5,669 nucleotides of DNA from Selenomonadaceae bacterium (GCA_016280345.1 JAEEGN010000231.1:1-5669), one strand, 5' to 3'; positions 1 through 5,669 are shown, counted from the stretch's first letter. Notes: generated by a model from the letters alone, not told the origin. Program-made: numbers and translations.

Positions 1-686
1 CCGGCGGCACAGGCGGAGCGCAGGGCGTAGTCGAGGCCCGCCGCCAGCCGCTCCGGCGCCTCCGGTTCCACGCCGTTCGCCCGGGCCACGCGGTCCGCCA
101 GCACGAAGCCGAAGCCGCTGGCCTCCCGGGCCAGCCGGTAGGGATCCCGCTCGAGCACGTCGAGGGTGAAGGAGCCATACTGTTTGTAAAGACGGCCGGC
201 GTAAGCCCCGGAGGCGCCGTGGGTTTCCAGCCACAGCATGATGTCCCGGAGTTCCGACTGAGCGGTATAGGAGGCGTGAATCTTCTCCGCCGTCTTCGGG
301 CCGATGCCGGGAACCTCCCGCAGGCGGTGGGGTTCCTGCTCGATGACGGTCAGCGCCGCCTCGCCGAAGGCCGCTACCAGCCGCCGGGCCATCGCCGGAC
401 CGACGCCCTCCACCGCCCCCGAGGCCAGGAACCGCTCGATGCCCTCGGCGCTGGTGGGGGCGGCCACCTGAATGCCCGTCGCCTTGAACTGCTCGCCGAA
501 GCGGGGATGGCGGAACCACGCTCCGGTCAGCCGCACTTCCTGGCCCACCAGCGGCGGCGCCGAGGGAACCGTAGCGGCGACGAGATGGCGCTTCCCCTCC
601 GGTTTCAGCCGGAATACGGAAAAACGTCCGTCGTCGCTGGCAAAAACGATGCTCTCCACGACGCCGGAAAGCTGCTCCTGCTCCAA
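1..686 (-). CDS. recD2: RecD2-type ATP-dependent DNA helicase (RecD-like), N-terminal part, gene continues beyond the left edge
   Basis: RecD2 proteins are 5'-3' superfamily 1B helicases in bacteria that often lack RecBC, and they act in DNA repair and replication fork maintenance. The visible 228 residues match the N-terminal region of this family. An OB-like start (about residues 5-75, including HPRFGEQFKAT) is followed by helix-hairpin-helix units at about 92-109 (VEGVGPAMARRL), 125-140 (VPGIGPKTAEKI) and 191-201 (GFGFVLADRVA). The Walker A and helicase motifs would lie beyond the edge, so catalytic competence cannot be judged. The start is taken as TTG at 686 because an AAAGGAGG ribosome binding site (695-702) lies 8 nt upstream. 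The frame is closed upstream by the stop codon of the preceding ABC-F gene, and no in-frame ATG or GTG lies between. The gap to that gene is 39 nt, so the two are probably one transcript. Identification rests on remembered family resemblance to Bacillus YrrC/RecD2. Confidence 0.9.
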   Translation of the reverse strand, partial: MEQEQLSGVVESIVFASDDGRFSVFRLKPEGKRHLVAATVPSAPPLVGQEVRLTGAWFRHPRFGEQFKATGIQVAAPTSAEGIERFLASGAVEGVGPAMARRLVAAFGEAALTVIEQEPHRLREVPGIGPKTAEKIHASYTAQSELRDIMLWLETHGASGAYAGRLYKQYGSFTLDVLERDPYRLAREASGFGFVLADRVARANGVEPEAPERLAAGLDYALRSACAA

Positions 687-694
687 GACGCCGC

Positions 695-702
695 CCTCCT
701 TT
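695..702 (-). promoter_or_regulatory. Ribosome binding site that sets the TTG start of recD2
   Basis: On the minus strand this reads AAAGGAGG, near-perfect complementarity to the 16S rRNA 3' end. It sits 8 nt before the TTG at 684-686. It is the main reason for choosing a TTG start, because the frame has no ATG or GTG between the upstream in-frame TGA (726-728) and codon 10. Confidence 0.8.
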
Positions 703-725
703 CCCCGCGCCTCAACGCGCGATGC

Positions 726-2633
726 TCATGCTTTTTCCGCCAGCGCGCCCCAGCGCTCGTAGCGCTGCGCCACCTCCGCTTCCTTGTCGGCGTAAGCGGC
801 GGCGATGGCGGCGCTCTTTTCCGGGTCGCTCTGGAGCAGCGGGTCGTTCATCTCCCGCTCCAGCATCTTCAGCTCCGCCTCGGCCATGGCCAGCTCCGCC
901 TCCGCCCGGGCCAGCAGTTCCTCCCGCCGGCTGTCCCCGGCGGCGGGGCGGGGCGGGGCCGCCGCTTTCGCCGTCGGCCGGGGCGAGGGCGTCCTGGCCG
1001 GGGCCTCTTTCTTCGGCGGGGCGGCGTTCTCCGCCGCCGCCTTTTCTTCCGCCCCCTTCTTCTCCCGGTAGTAGCTGTAGCTGCCGCCGTACTCGGTGAG
1101 ATGCCCGTCCTCCAGTACCAGGGTGCGGTTCGTCACCCGGTCGAGGAAGTAGCGGTCGTGGGACACCACGATGAAGGTGCCGGGAAAGGCCATCAGCGCC
1201 TCCTCCACCGCCTCCTTCGCGGGAATGTCGAGGTGGTTCGTCGGCTCGTCGAGGACCAGGAAATTCGCCCCTGTCATCATCAGCTTCAGGAACGCCAGCC
1301 GCGACTGCTCGCCGCCCGACAGTTCCCCCACCAGCCGCTCCACTTCGTCGCCCCGGAACAGGAACGCCCCGAGGTAGTTCCGGGCCCGGGGTTCGTCAAG
1401 GCCGAAGTCGTAAAGGATCTCGGCCAGCACCGTGCGCTCCGGGTGCAGTCCCTCATGCTGCTGGGAGAAGTAGCCGATTTTCACCCGGCTGCCGATCTTC
1501 ACCCGGCCCGTGGGCGAGGCCAGTTCCCCGATGAGAACGCGCAGCAGCGTCGTCTTCCCGGCTCCGTTGGGCCCCACGATGGCCAGGCCGTCGCCGCGCC
1601 GCACCAGGAGCGAGAGATCGCGGAAAACCGTATGGCCGGCGAACGCCGCCGAGACTTCCTCCAGCTCCGCCACCCGCTCGGCGCACTCCGCCGGCGGGCA
1701 AAAGGCGAAATAATTGAAAGCGGCCGTCTCCGGCGGCAGCACGATGCGTTCCAGCCGGTTGAGCTGGCTCTGGCGGCCCCGGGCCTGCTTCGCCTTGATG
1801 CCCGCCCGGTAGCGGCGAATGTACGCCTCCGTCTGGCGGATATGCTCCTGCTGCTTCTCCCAGGCCGCCTCCAGCGACGCCCGCCGCTCCGCCCGGACCC
1901 GCTGGAAATAGGTGTAGTTGCCGTCATAGACCGTGACCGTCTGATGGTCGAGCTCCAGGATTTTCGTCGCCACCCGATCGAGGAAGAAGCGGTCGTGGGA
2001 GATCAGCAGGACGCCGCCGCGATAACTCAAGAGGAAGCCCTCCAGCCACTCGATCATGGCGATGTCGAGATGGTTCGTCGGCTCGTCGAGGAACAGGAAC
2101 TCCGGCTCCCGCAGCAGCGATTTTGCCAGCGCCACCCGCGTCCGCTGCCCGCCGGAAAGATGGGCGGCGCTTTTTTGAAGCTCCGCCTCGGTGAAGCCCA
2201 GCCCAAATGCCACGCGGCGGATGCGGCTCTCGTAATCGTAGCCTTCCAGATGCTCGAACCGCTCCACCACCCGGCCGTACTCTTCCATCAGACCGTCATC
2301 GGCGCCGGCGGCGATGGCCGCTTCCAGCCGCGCCTTCTTCGCCGCCAGCGCCTCGATGTCCTCGAAAGCGCCGCGGAACTCCTCGCAGAGCGTCCCCGTC
2401 CCGAGTTGCGCCGCCTGCTCCAGATAGCCTGCCGGCGAAGCCCCGTCGTAGCGCACTTGCCCGGCGTCGTACTCCTCTTCCCCCAGCAGGCAGCGGAAAA
2501 GCGTCGTCTTGCCCGCCCCGTTGGCTCCTACCAGACCGGCCCGCTCGCCCCGGCGCACCCGGAAACTCACGTCGCGGAACAGCTCCCTTGTCCCGAACGA
2601 CTTCTTCAACCCGCTGACCAAAAGCTCGCTCAT
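726..2633 (-). CDS. ABC-F family ATP-binding cassette protein (ribosome-associated ATPase)
   Basis: ABC-F proteins have two ATPase domains and no membrane domain. Studied members bind the ribosomal E site to relieve stalling or displace antibiotics. This 635-residue protein shows the full set. Domain 1 has Walker A GANGAGKT (36-43), signature LSGGQ (159-163), Walker B with LDEPTNHLD (182-190) and switch His 213. A charged interdomain linker covers about 245-305, the segment that reaches toward the peptidyl transferase centre in known members. Domain 2 has GPNGAGKT (354-361), LSGGEQ (438-443), LDEPTNHLD (461-469) and SHD (491-493). Both catalytic glutamates are present (E184, E463). A Lys/Ala/Pro-rich stretch (about 524-568) leads to a C-terminal predicted coiled coil (about 568-635), as in YdiF/Uup-like members. 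I start it at MSELL because AAAGGA lies 10 nt upstream; an in-frame ATG 16 codons earlier (2681) lies at or next to the predicted transcription start. No transmembrane segments are seen, so it is not a transporter. Housekeeping versus resistance subtype cannot be decided here. Confidence 0.93.
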   Translation of the reverse strand: MSELLVSGLKKSFGTRELFRDVSFRVRRGERAGLVGANGAGKTTLFRCLLGEEEYDAGQVRYDGASPAGYLEQAAQLGTGTLCEEFRGAFEDIEALAAKKARLEAAIAAGADDGLMEEYGRVVERFEHLEGYDYESRIRRVAFGLGFTEAELQKSAAHLSGGQRTRVALAKSLLREPEFLFLDEPTNHLDIAMIEWLEGFLLSYRGGVLLISHDRFFLDRVATKILELDHQTVTVYDGNYTYFQRVRAERRASLEAAWEKQQEHIRQTEAYIRRYRAGIKAKQARGRQSQLNRLERIVLPPETAAFNYFAFCPPAECAERVAELEEVSAAFAGHTVFRDLSLLVRRGDGLAIVGPNGAGKTTLLRVLIGELASPTGRVKIGSRVKIGYFSQQHEGLHPERTVLAEILYDFGLDEPRARNYLGAFLFRGDEVERLVGELSGGEQSRLAFLKLMMTGANFLVLDEPTNHLDIPAKEAVEEALMAFPGTFIVVSHDRYFLDRVTNRTLVLEDGHLTEYGGSYSYYREKKGAEEKAAAENAAPPKKEAPARTPSPRPTAKAAAPPRPAAGDSRREELLARAEAELAMAEAELKMLEREMNDPLLQSDPEKSAAIAAAYADKEAEVAQRYERWGALAEKA

Positions 2634-2688
2634 CTCTCCGTGATCCTTTCCCGCCCGGACGCCCCGCGTCCGCCGAAACATTTCTCCT

Positions 2689-2697
2689 ATTATAGCA
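2689..2697 (-). promoter_or_regulatory. Extended -10 promoter for the ABC-F/recD2 transcript
   Basis: The minus strand reads TGCTATAAT: a perfect TATAAT (2689-2694) preceded by the TG of an extended -10 element. No good -35 box is seen at 16-18 bp, which extended -10 promoters tolerate. The predicted start near 2682 gives a leader of about 50 nt before the ABC-F ATG. Confidence 0.65.
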
Positions 2698-2739
2698 TTC
2701 CCGCGGCGGTTGCGCCAGTATGCGGGGAATTTTCACGGC

Positions 2740-2776
2740 AAAAAGGGCGGGCACCGGAAAAACAACCCCGCCCGCC
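2740..2776 (-). terminator. Terminator-like hairpin between the two divergent promoters
   Basis: GGCGGGC (2746-2752) and GCCCGCC (2770-2776) form a perfect 7-bp GC stem with a 17-nt loop. Read on the minus strand, the stem is followed by C and then five T (2740-2744), as in an intrinsic terminator. No plus-strand T-run follows. It lies upstream of the ABC-F -10 box, so it would stop minus-strand transcripts entering from the region of the small membrane gene. It could also be an attenuator of a longer ABC-F leader if a second promoter exists. The long loop and short T-tract keep this tentative. Confidence 0.35.
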
Positions 2777-2778
2777 GG

Positions 2779-2809
2779 TTGAAAAAAACGCCAAAATGTG
2801 ATTTACTAT
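2779..2809 (+). promoter_or_regulatory. Candidate promoter for the small membrane protein gene
   Basis: TTGAAA (2779-2784) resembles a -35 box. TACTAT (2804-2809) resembles a -10 box, with a 19-bp spacer that is longer than optimal. TTTACT, two bases upstream, would give 17 bp but matches less well. The stretch is AT-rich in an otherwise GC-rich region and lies 36 bp before the ATG at 2845. Confidence 0.4.
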
Positions 2810-2844
2810 TAAGGAACTGTTTTCGCTTCCGGGAGGTTTCCTTC

Positions 2845-3237
2845 ATGCTGTCATATCTGATGCTGGCGTTTCTGGCGGTCATCGTCATTTTCTTCGTGGC
2901 CGAGGAGTACCGGCAGGTCACGAAGCTCAACGTCGTCCGCCGGCTCATCGACACCTACGAGCACGACGTCGAGAACCCGCAGCTCATCGACGAGATGTAC
3001 GATTTTTGCCGGAAGGACCGGCGGCTCAAGAAAGTCGTCGAGAAACATCAGGCCACGCGGGAGGACTTCGACATGCTCTACCACAAGCTCCTGATTCTCG
3101 GCAATTTCCGCAAATACAACCGCTTCGTCCCCATCTCGTCCTTCTTCGCCGTCTATACGCTGGATTACCTGCTCACCCACCGGGACGAGGACCACTTCAA
3201 GCTCACCAAGAAATGCATGAATTTCTTCAATATATGA
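2845..3237 (+). CDS. Small single-pass membrane protein of unknown function
   Basis: I do not recognise this 130-residue protein. It opens with a strongly hydrophobic segment (about residues 2-18, LSYLMLAFLAVIVIFFV) that looks like an uncleaved N-terminal membrane anchor, followed by a charged, helix-rich cytoplasmic portion. A second moderately hydrophobic stretch (about 95-110, with FFAVYTLDYLL) is too mixed to call a membrane segment. There are two cysteines (C55, C124) and no recognisable catalytic or metal-binding motif. The start is supported by GGGAGG (2831-2836) 8 nt upstream. It is divergent from the ABC-F gene and lies 91 bp before the next plus-strand gene, which has its own promoter. 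Codon use is GC-rich at third positions like its neighbours, so it looks native and really coding. The gene call is firm; the function is unknown. Confidence 0.8.
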   Translation: MLSYLMLAFLAVIVIFFVAEEYRQVTKLNVVRRLIDTYEHDVENPQLIDEMYDFCRKDRRLKKVVEKHQATREDFDMLYHKLLILGNFRKYNRFVPISSFFAVYTLDYLLTHRDEDHFKLTKKCMNFFNI

Positions 3238-3247
3238 GACGGCGGAC

Positions 3248-3276
3248 AGGACAAATCCGCTGAAATCGGGTATAAT
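3248..3276 (+). promoter_or_regulatory. Sigma-70-type promoter for the 120-residue protein gene
   Basis: A perfect TATAAT (3271-3276) is preceded at exactly 17 bp by AGGACA (3248-3253), which matches 4 of 6 bases of TTGACA. The start of transcription would be near 3283, giving a leader of about 46 nt. It lies just after the stop codon of the upstream small gene, so this gene can be expressed independently of it. Confidence 0.6.
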
Positions 3277-3328
3277 CAGGAAAGCAGAACGCGGCCCCCG
3301 CCGGCCGCTGACAAAGGAGAAATCGCTC

Positions 3329-3691
3329 ATGTCCAGTACGTTCAGTGTCGCGGTAAATTACCATGACGTCCTCGGCTATATCGAGTATGACGGCGACAAG
3401 AAAGAAGCCCGCGTCATCCTGCCGGACGAGACCGGCCGGAAGCTGGCCGAGGATTTCCTCGGCGCTCCGCATCAGGTCCGCATTCCCCGGGAAACGCTCC
3501 TCGACTTCACCGAGGAAACGATTGACCCGCTGGCCAGCGTCCGTAACTTCCAGACGGCGCTGACGAAGCTCTGGGAGGAGACCGGCGTCCATGTGGACTG
3601 GTCGCGCCCGGTAGAATTCGTGAAGAAATACCCGTCGCTGGCGGACCTCCCGAAGGGCGGCATTCCCTTCGAGCTGCCTTCCGAGGATTGA
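3329..3691 (+). CDS. Small soluble acidic protein of unknown function
   Basis: I do not recognise a family for this 120-residue protein. It has no signal peptide or membrane segment and is rich in Asp and Glu. The N-terminal third (about 4-33) looks like alternating beta strands (FSVAVNYHDVLGYIEYD, then KEARVILPD). The middle (about 34-85) looks largely helical, and the tail (about 98-120) is Pro/Gly-rich, ending in Ser-Glu-Asp. There are no cysteines and no obvious catalytic motif. The ATG at 3329 is chosen because AAAGGAGA (3313-3320) lies 8 nt upstream, and a good promoter ends about 50 bp upstream. An open frame on the opposite strand over the same DNA has no ribosome binding site and is treated as a shadow. 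The stop is 85 bp from the 3' end of the oppositely oriented group II intron. Confidence 0.8.
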   Translation: MSSTFSVAVNYHDVLGYIEYDGDKKEARVILPDETGRKLAEDFLGAPHQVRIPRETLLDFTEETIDPLASVRNFQTALTKLWEETGVHVDWSRPVEFVKKYPSLADLPKGGIPFELPSED

Positions 3692-3776
3692 GGCAGCGCC
3701 CCGGCACGCGTCGCCGGGCCCGGAAAAGGCCGGAGGCAGCCTCTCTGGCGGAGTGCCTTCCGGAACGTGATACGAA
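3692..3776. other. GC-rich intergenic spacer with inverted repeats, forming the 3' exon side of the intron
   Basis: No gene is seen here. The best hairpin pairs CCGGAGGCA (3730-3738) with TGCCTTCCGG (3754-3763): 9 bp with one bulged T and a 15-nt loop. CCCGGC/GCCGGG (about 3700-3718) and GGCC/GGCC (about 3718-3732) are shorter palindromes. No T-run follows on the plus strand; on the minus strand the large hairpin is followed by CCTTTTCC. It may serve as a weak bidirectional terminator for the convergent flank. Position 3776 is the first base of the 3' exon on the minus strand. Confidence 0.4.
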
Positions 3777-3812
3777 ATCGAGTAGGAGGCGGTGATTAGC
3801 CGCCGTCCTCTC
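3777..3812 (-). ncRNA. Group II intron domain VI with branch-point adenosine
   Basis: Reading the minus strand, GAG (3812-3810) pairs with CTC (3782-3780), AGGA (3809-3806) with TCCT (3787-3784), and GGCGG (3804-3800) with CCGCC (3792-3788). A 7-nt loop and a single bulged C3805 complete the hairpin. A3783 is left bulged on the 3' strand, 7 nt from the intron end, which is the expected branch-point position. The last three bases, GAT, give the required AY terminus. Confidence 0.85.
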
Positions 3813-3815
3813 ACA

Positions 3816-3845
3816 CCACCGTGCGTACCGTTCGGTACACGGCGG
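3816..3845 (-). ncRNA. Group II intron domain V, catalytic hairpin of class C type
   Basis: The core 30 nt fold as CCGC/GTGG, CGTG/CACG and TACC/GGTA closed by a GAAC loop. A 2-nt CG bulge (3825-3824) lies at the standard position. The catalytic triad is CGC (3844-3842) rather than AGC, diagnostic of class C, and includes the expected G-U pair (G3843 with U at 3818). Domain V coordinates the catalytic metal ions. It starts 2 nt after the maturase stop codon. Confidence 0.9.
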
Positions 3846-3847
3846 TT

Positions 3848-5248
3848 TCAATAGTTGACGTGCACAGACTGATACGCTAAGGCTAAGTCATAAAAGCCGA
3901 AGCGTATCAGTCTTTCTTTTGTCAAAGCCATTTTGACCGCTACCGTGTTGCTTGTCCACCAACAGCCTCTGCGGCAGTTCCCCGCCTGGCAAGCAGTTTC
4001 CTCGGGGACTCCCAACACGCGAAGGTTTCGTATCTTCGTCCTTACCTTCTTCCAGTGCTTCCATATGCACATCCTTATGCGATGGTACAGCCATTGGTTC
4101 AGTTCTTCTATGTGGTTCTTCATGCTCGCAAGTCCGAAGTAGTTCAGCCAGCCTCTCATGTAAACTTTTATCTTGTCCAGAGATTCGCGCAATTTCTGCG
4201 CTCTTTTCCGGGACGCAAGCTCTTTCAGCTTGGCTTTCATCTTCCCCCACGCTTTCGGATGGACACGGACGAATGTACCGTTTCCATTCTTGCCAAGCGC
4301 AAAGCCAAGATATTTGAAATTCCTCCTCGCGAACACGCTGACCACTCCGCTTTTCTCTCGGTTGACTTTCAGTTTCAGTCTTCCTTCAAGATAGGCTGTG
4401 CTTGTGCCCAAGAGCCGCTCCGCCGCTCGCTTGCTTTTGGCAAGGAGCACGATGTCGTCCGCGTACCTTATGCACGGGACTCCTCTTTTCGCAAACTCTT
4501 GGTCAAATTCATTGAGATAGACGTTGGCAAGCAACGGAGATAAGTTCCCTCCCTGCGGCGAACCTTCCTCTGTCTCCATGACGACGCCGTTTTCCATGAC
4601 TCCGCTTTTGAGGTATCTCTTGATGAGCTGTATGACCCGCTCGTCTTTGATAGTCCTCCTGAGTATGTTCAAGAGCAGTTCATGGTTCAGGGTGTCGAAA
4701 TACTTGGAGAGGTCCAGAACTACCGCATAGGTATAGCCCTGCCCCACGTACTCCTCCACTTTCCTGATAGCGTCTTTCGCACTTCTTTTCGGCCTGTACC
4801 CATAGCTTCCCTCGGCAAACAGCGGCTCATAGATTGGTATGAGCTTCTGCGCCATGGCCTGCTGTATGGTTCGGTCTATGACGGTGGGGATGCCAAGCTT
4901 CCGTATCCCTCCGTCCGGCTTTGGGATTTCCACGCGCCTCACTGGCTTCGGGGTATATTTGCCCCTCCTGATTCTTTCCACCAGTTCTTTGCTGTGGTTA
5001 TCCGTTTTCAGGTAAGCAAGCGTTTCCTCGATGGACATGTCGTCGACTCCCGCCGCTCCCTTGTTCGCCTTCACTCTCTTGAAAGCTCTGTTCAGGTTGT
5101 CCCTGTCCAGTATCTTCTCCAAGAGTTCCGGCTGTGCACTGTCCCGTTCCTTCCATATCCGGCGGAACGACCTTGACGCTCCCGCATATCTTTCGTGTTC
5201 CGCACTATCCTTTTGCGGGCAGCTCTTGTACTCAAGATTTTCTGTCAT
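3848..5248 (-). CDS. ltrA: Group II intron reverse transcriptase/maturase (LtrA-like, class C)
   Basis: This protein aids folding and splicing of its host intron and copies the intron RNA during retrohoming. The 466 residues show a reverse transcriptase domain (about 45-320). Its catalytic aspartates are D179 (in VVLDLSKYFD) and D264/D265 (YADD, 262-265). Other hallmarks are RRVEIPKPDGG (104-114), GSYGYRPKR (147-155), SPQGGNLSPLLAN (230-242) and KYLGF (312-316). The maturase X domain (about 325-400) contains RGWLNYFG (365-372) and RIRMCIWKHWK (390-400). No HNH endonuclease domain follows, as expected for class C and like the related Eubacterium rectale enzyme. About 40 N-terminal residues precede the usual start of the family. 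ATG 5248 is supported by AAAGGGGG 10 nt upstream. The frame is intact. The stop codon lies in the predicted domain IV base stem, 2 nt before domain V. Confidence 0.95.
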   Translation of the reverse strand: MTENLEYKSCPQKDSAEHERYAGASRSFRRIWKERDSAQPELLEKILDRDNLNRAFKRVKANKGAAGVDDMSIEETLAYLKTDNHSKELVERIRRGKYTPKPVRRVEIPKPDGGIRKLGIPTVIDRTIQQAMAQKLIPIYEPLFAEGSYGYRPKRSAKDAIRKVEEYVGQGYTYAVVLDLSKYFDTLNHELLLNILRRTIKDERVIQLIKRYLKSGVMENGVVMETEEGSPQGGNLSPLLANVYLNEFDQEFAKRGVPCIRYADDIVLLAKSKRAAERLLGTSTAYLEGRLKLKVNREKSGVVSVFARRNFKYLGFALGKNGNGTFVRVHPKAWGKMKAKLKELASRKRAQKLRESLDKIKVYMRGWLNYFGLASMKNHIEELNQWLYHRIRMCIWKHWKKVRTKIRNLRVLGVPEETACQAGNCRRGCWWTSNTVAVKMALTKERLIRFGFYDLALAYQSVHVNY

Positions 5249-5292
5249 TTCGGCCGTTCCCCCTTTCCCGGTTGTACTTGGAACTCCTACTG

Positions 5293-5666
5293 ATTCGGCC
5301 CTTCACCTCTCGGCTACTATGGCCTCTGCTGACTTCTGCACGTTCAGCACGCCCTTGCGAGCGTGGTTGCCCCTTTCGGAGCGTTCTGTGCAGACCTCCC
5401 CGGGTACCACACGTTCCTTTCCCTCCATCTACCTGCCGCATCTACCACCGCCAGTTCCGTGTAGCTATTGGACTTCGACCTGTGATGCGGCCTTATCCCC
5501 AGCGATAGCCTTATATGCGATTCCTGTTCGTCAGGCCAGAGGTTTGCCTGCACCTTCCTTCAGATTCCACCTCACGATGGACACCCTTGGTGTTCGGCTG
5601 TATCCTTCCCGCTACCGGGCAGATTCCGGTCTTTCACCGGTTAGAAACGTGCGCCGCCGGGCGCAC
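5293..5666 (-). ncRNA. Group II intron domains I-III (ribozyme scaffold)
   Basis: This 374-nt non-coding stretch is the 5' ribozyme part of the intron. It begins with a perfect 7-bp hairpin, GTGCGCC/GGCGCAC with a CGGC loop (5666-5649). Conserved IIC sequence blocks follow in the expected order: GGGTGTCC, GGAATCTGAAGGAAG, GCATATAAGGCTA, CCCGGGGAGGTCTG and CAGAAGTCAGCAG. Domain II (about 5336-5393) carries two extra GNRA-capped hairpins. CAGTA (5292-5288) can pair with TATTG (3853-3849), which I take as the base of domain IV, so 5293 is the estimated end of domain III. Short open frames here on both strands are ignored because the RNA structure explains the sequence. Exon-binding sites could not be assigned. 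Confidence 0.85.
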
Positions 5667-5669
5667 ATC

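Larger units (their letters stand above)
3777..5666 (-). mobile_element. Complete group II intron, bacterial class C (IIC), with maturase
   Basis: Group II introns are self-splicing ribozymes that move by retrohoming using their own reverse transcriptase. All parts are visible. The 5' end is GTGCGCC (from 5666), the class C form of the GTGYG consensus. Domains I-III follow, then the maturase gene in domain IV, domain V with a CGC triad, domain VI with a bulged A, and a 3' end CTACTCGAT at 3777. Several stretches closely resemble the Oceanobacillus iheyensis IIC intron as I remember it, for example GGGTGTCC, GGAATCTGAAGGAAG, CCCGGGGAGGTCTG and CAGAAGTCAGCAG. The length of about 1,890 nt is usual for an ORF-bearing IIC intron. 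Base composition is less GC-rich than the flanks, consistent with transfer. It lies in intergenic DNA. No truncation is seen, so it looks splicing-competent. Confidence 0.92.

Noticed and set aside
219..2801. An 860-codon plus-strand open frame across the left half of the window
   Set aside because: It runs antisense to the ABC-F gene and recD2, whose motifs are unmistakable. Its translation is Arg/Leu/Pro/His-rich without domains, and it has no ribosome binding site. Long antisense frames are expected in GC-rich coding DNA.
2851..3330. A 159-codon minus-strand open frame opposite the small membrane protein gene
   Set aside because: Its sequence is a reverse-strand reading of a real gene and is rich in Glu/Val/Asp runs typical of such shadows. 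No ribosome binding site was found.
3750..3776. Possible integron attC site as the intron target (IIC-attC type)
   Set aside because: No convincing GTTRRRY core with a matching partner is visible on the 3' exon side, and there is no integron cassette gene in the window.
3227..3814. A 195-codon minus-strand open frame opposite the 120-residue protein gene, running into the intron 3' end
   Set aside because: It begins inside intron domain VI, has no ribosome binding site, and lies opposite a gene with clear promoter and start signals.
3848..5248. Non-mobile reverse transcriptase system (retron, DGR or Abi-type defence)
   Set aside because: The protein has the maturase X domain and is embedded in a complete group II ribozyme with domains V and VI, so the intron explanation is sufficient.
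5649..5666. The perfect palindrome GTGCGCC/GGCGCAC as a stand-alone terminator or operator
   Set aside because: It coincides with the first helix of the group II intron, including the required GTGCG 5' end.

Overview
The window reads as chromosomal DNA of a GC-rich bacterium, most likely from the Firmicutes. Strong AAAGGAGG-type ribosome binding sites, near-consensus TATAAT boxes and a RecD2-type helicase without RecBC all point that way. A Negativicutes-like genus is possible, but I cannot fix the taxon from this sequence. The host genes are visibly GC-rich; the right third is closer to balanced, which marks it as a later arrival.

Left third (1-2697), minus strand: an ABC-F family ATPase (726-2633) is followed 39 nt downstream by the N-terminal part of a RecD2 helicase gene. 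That gene starts at a TTG (686) and runs off the left edge. Both are probably read from an extended -10 promoter at 2689-2697. The pairing joins a ribosome-associated ATPase with a DNA repair helicase; co-transcription is inferred from spacing and orientation only.

Middle (2698-3776), plus strand: two small genes of unknown function, each with its own candidate promoter and ribosome binding site. The first (2845-3237) encodes a 130-residue protein with one N-terminal membrane anchor. The second (3329-3691) encodes a 120-residue soluble acidic protein. The spacer after it (3692-3776) holds GC-rich inverted repeats but no gene.

Right third (3777-5666), minus strand: a complete group II intron of bacterial class C, about 1,890 nt. 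It has a GTGCG 5' end, domains I-III, a 466-residue reverse transcriptase/maturase inside domain IV, a domain V with the class C CGC triad, and a domain VI with a bulged branch-point A. It ends in CTCGAT. Only 3 nt of its 5' exon are in the window. The intron sits in intergenic DNA 85 bp beyond the stop of the second small gene, in opposite orientation to it, so it interrupts no gene visible here.

I found no previously undescribed system. The most informative points are the nucleotide-level intron boundaries, the elaborated domain II of the intron, and the two unrecognised small genes.
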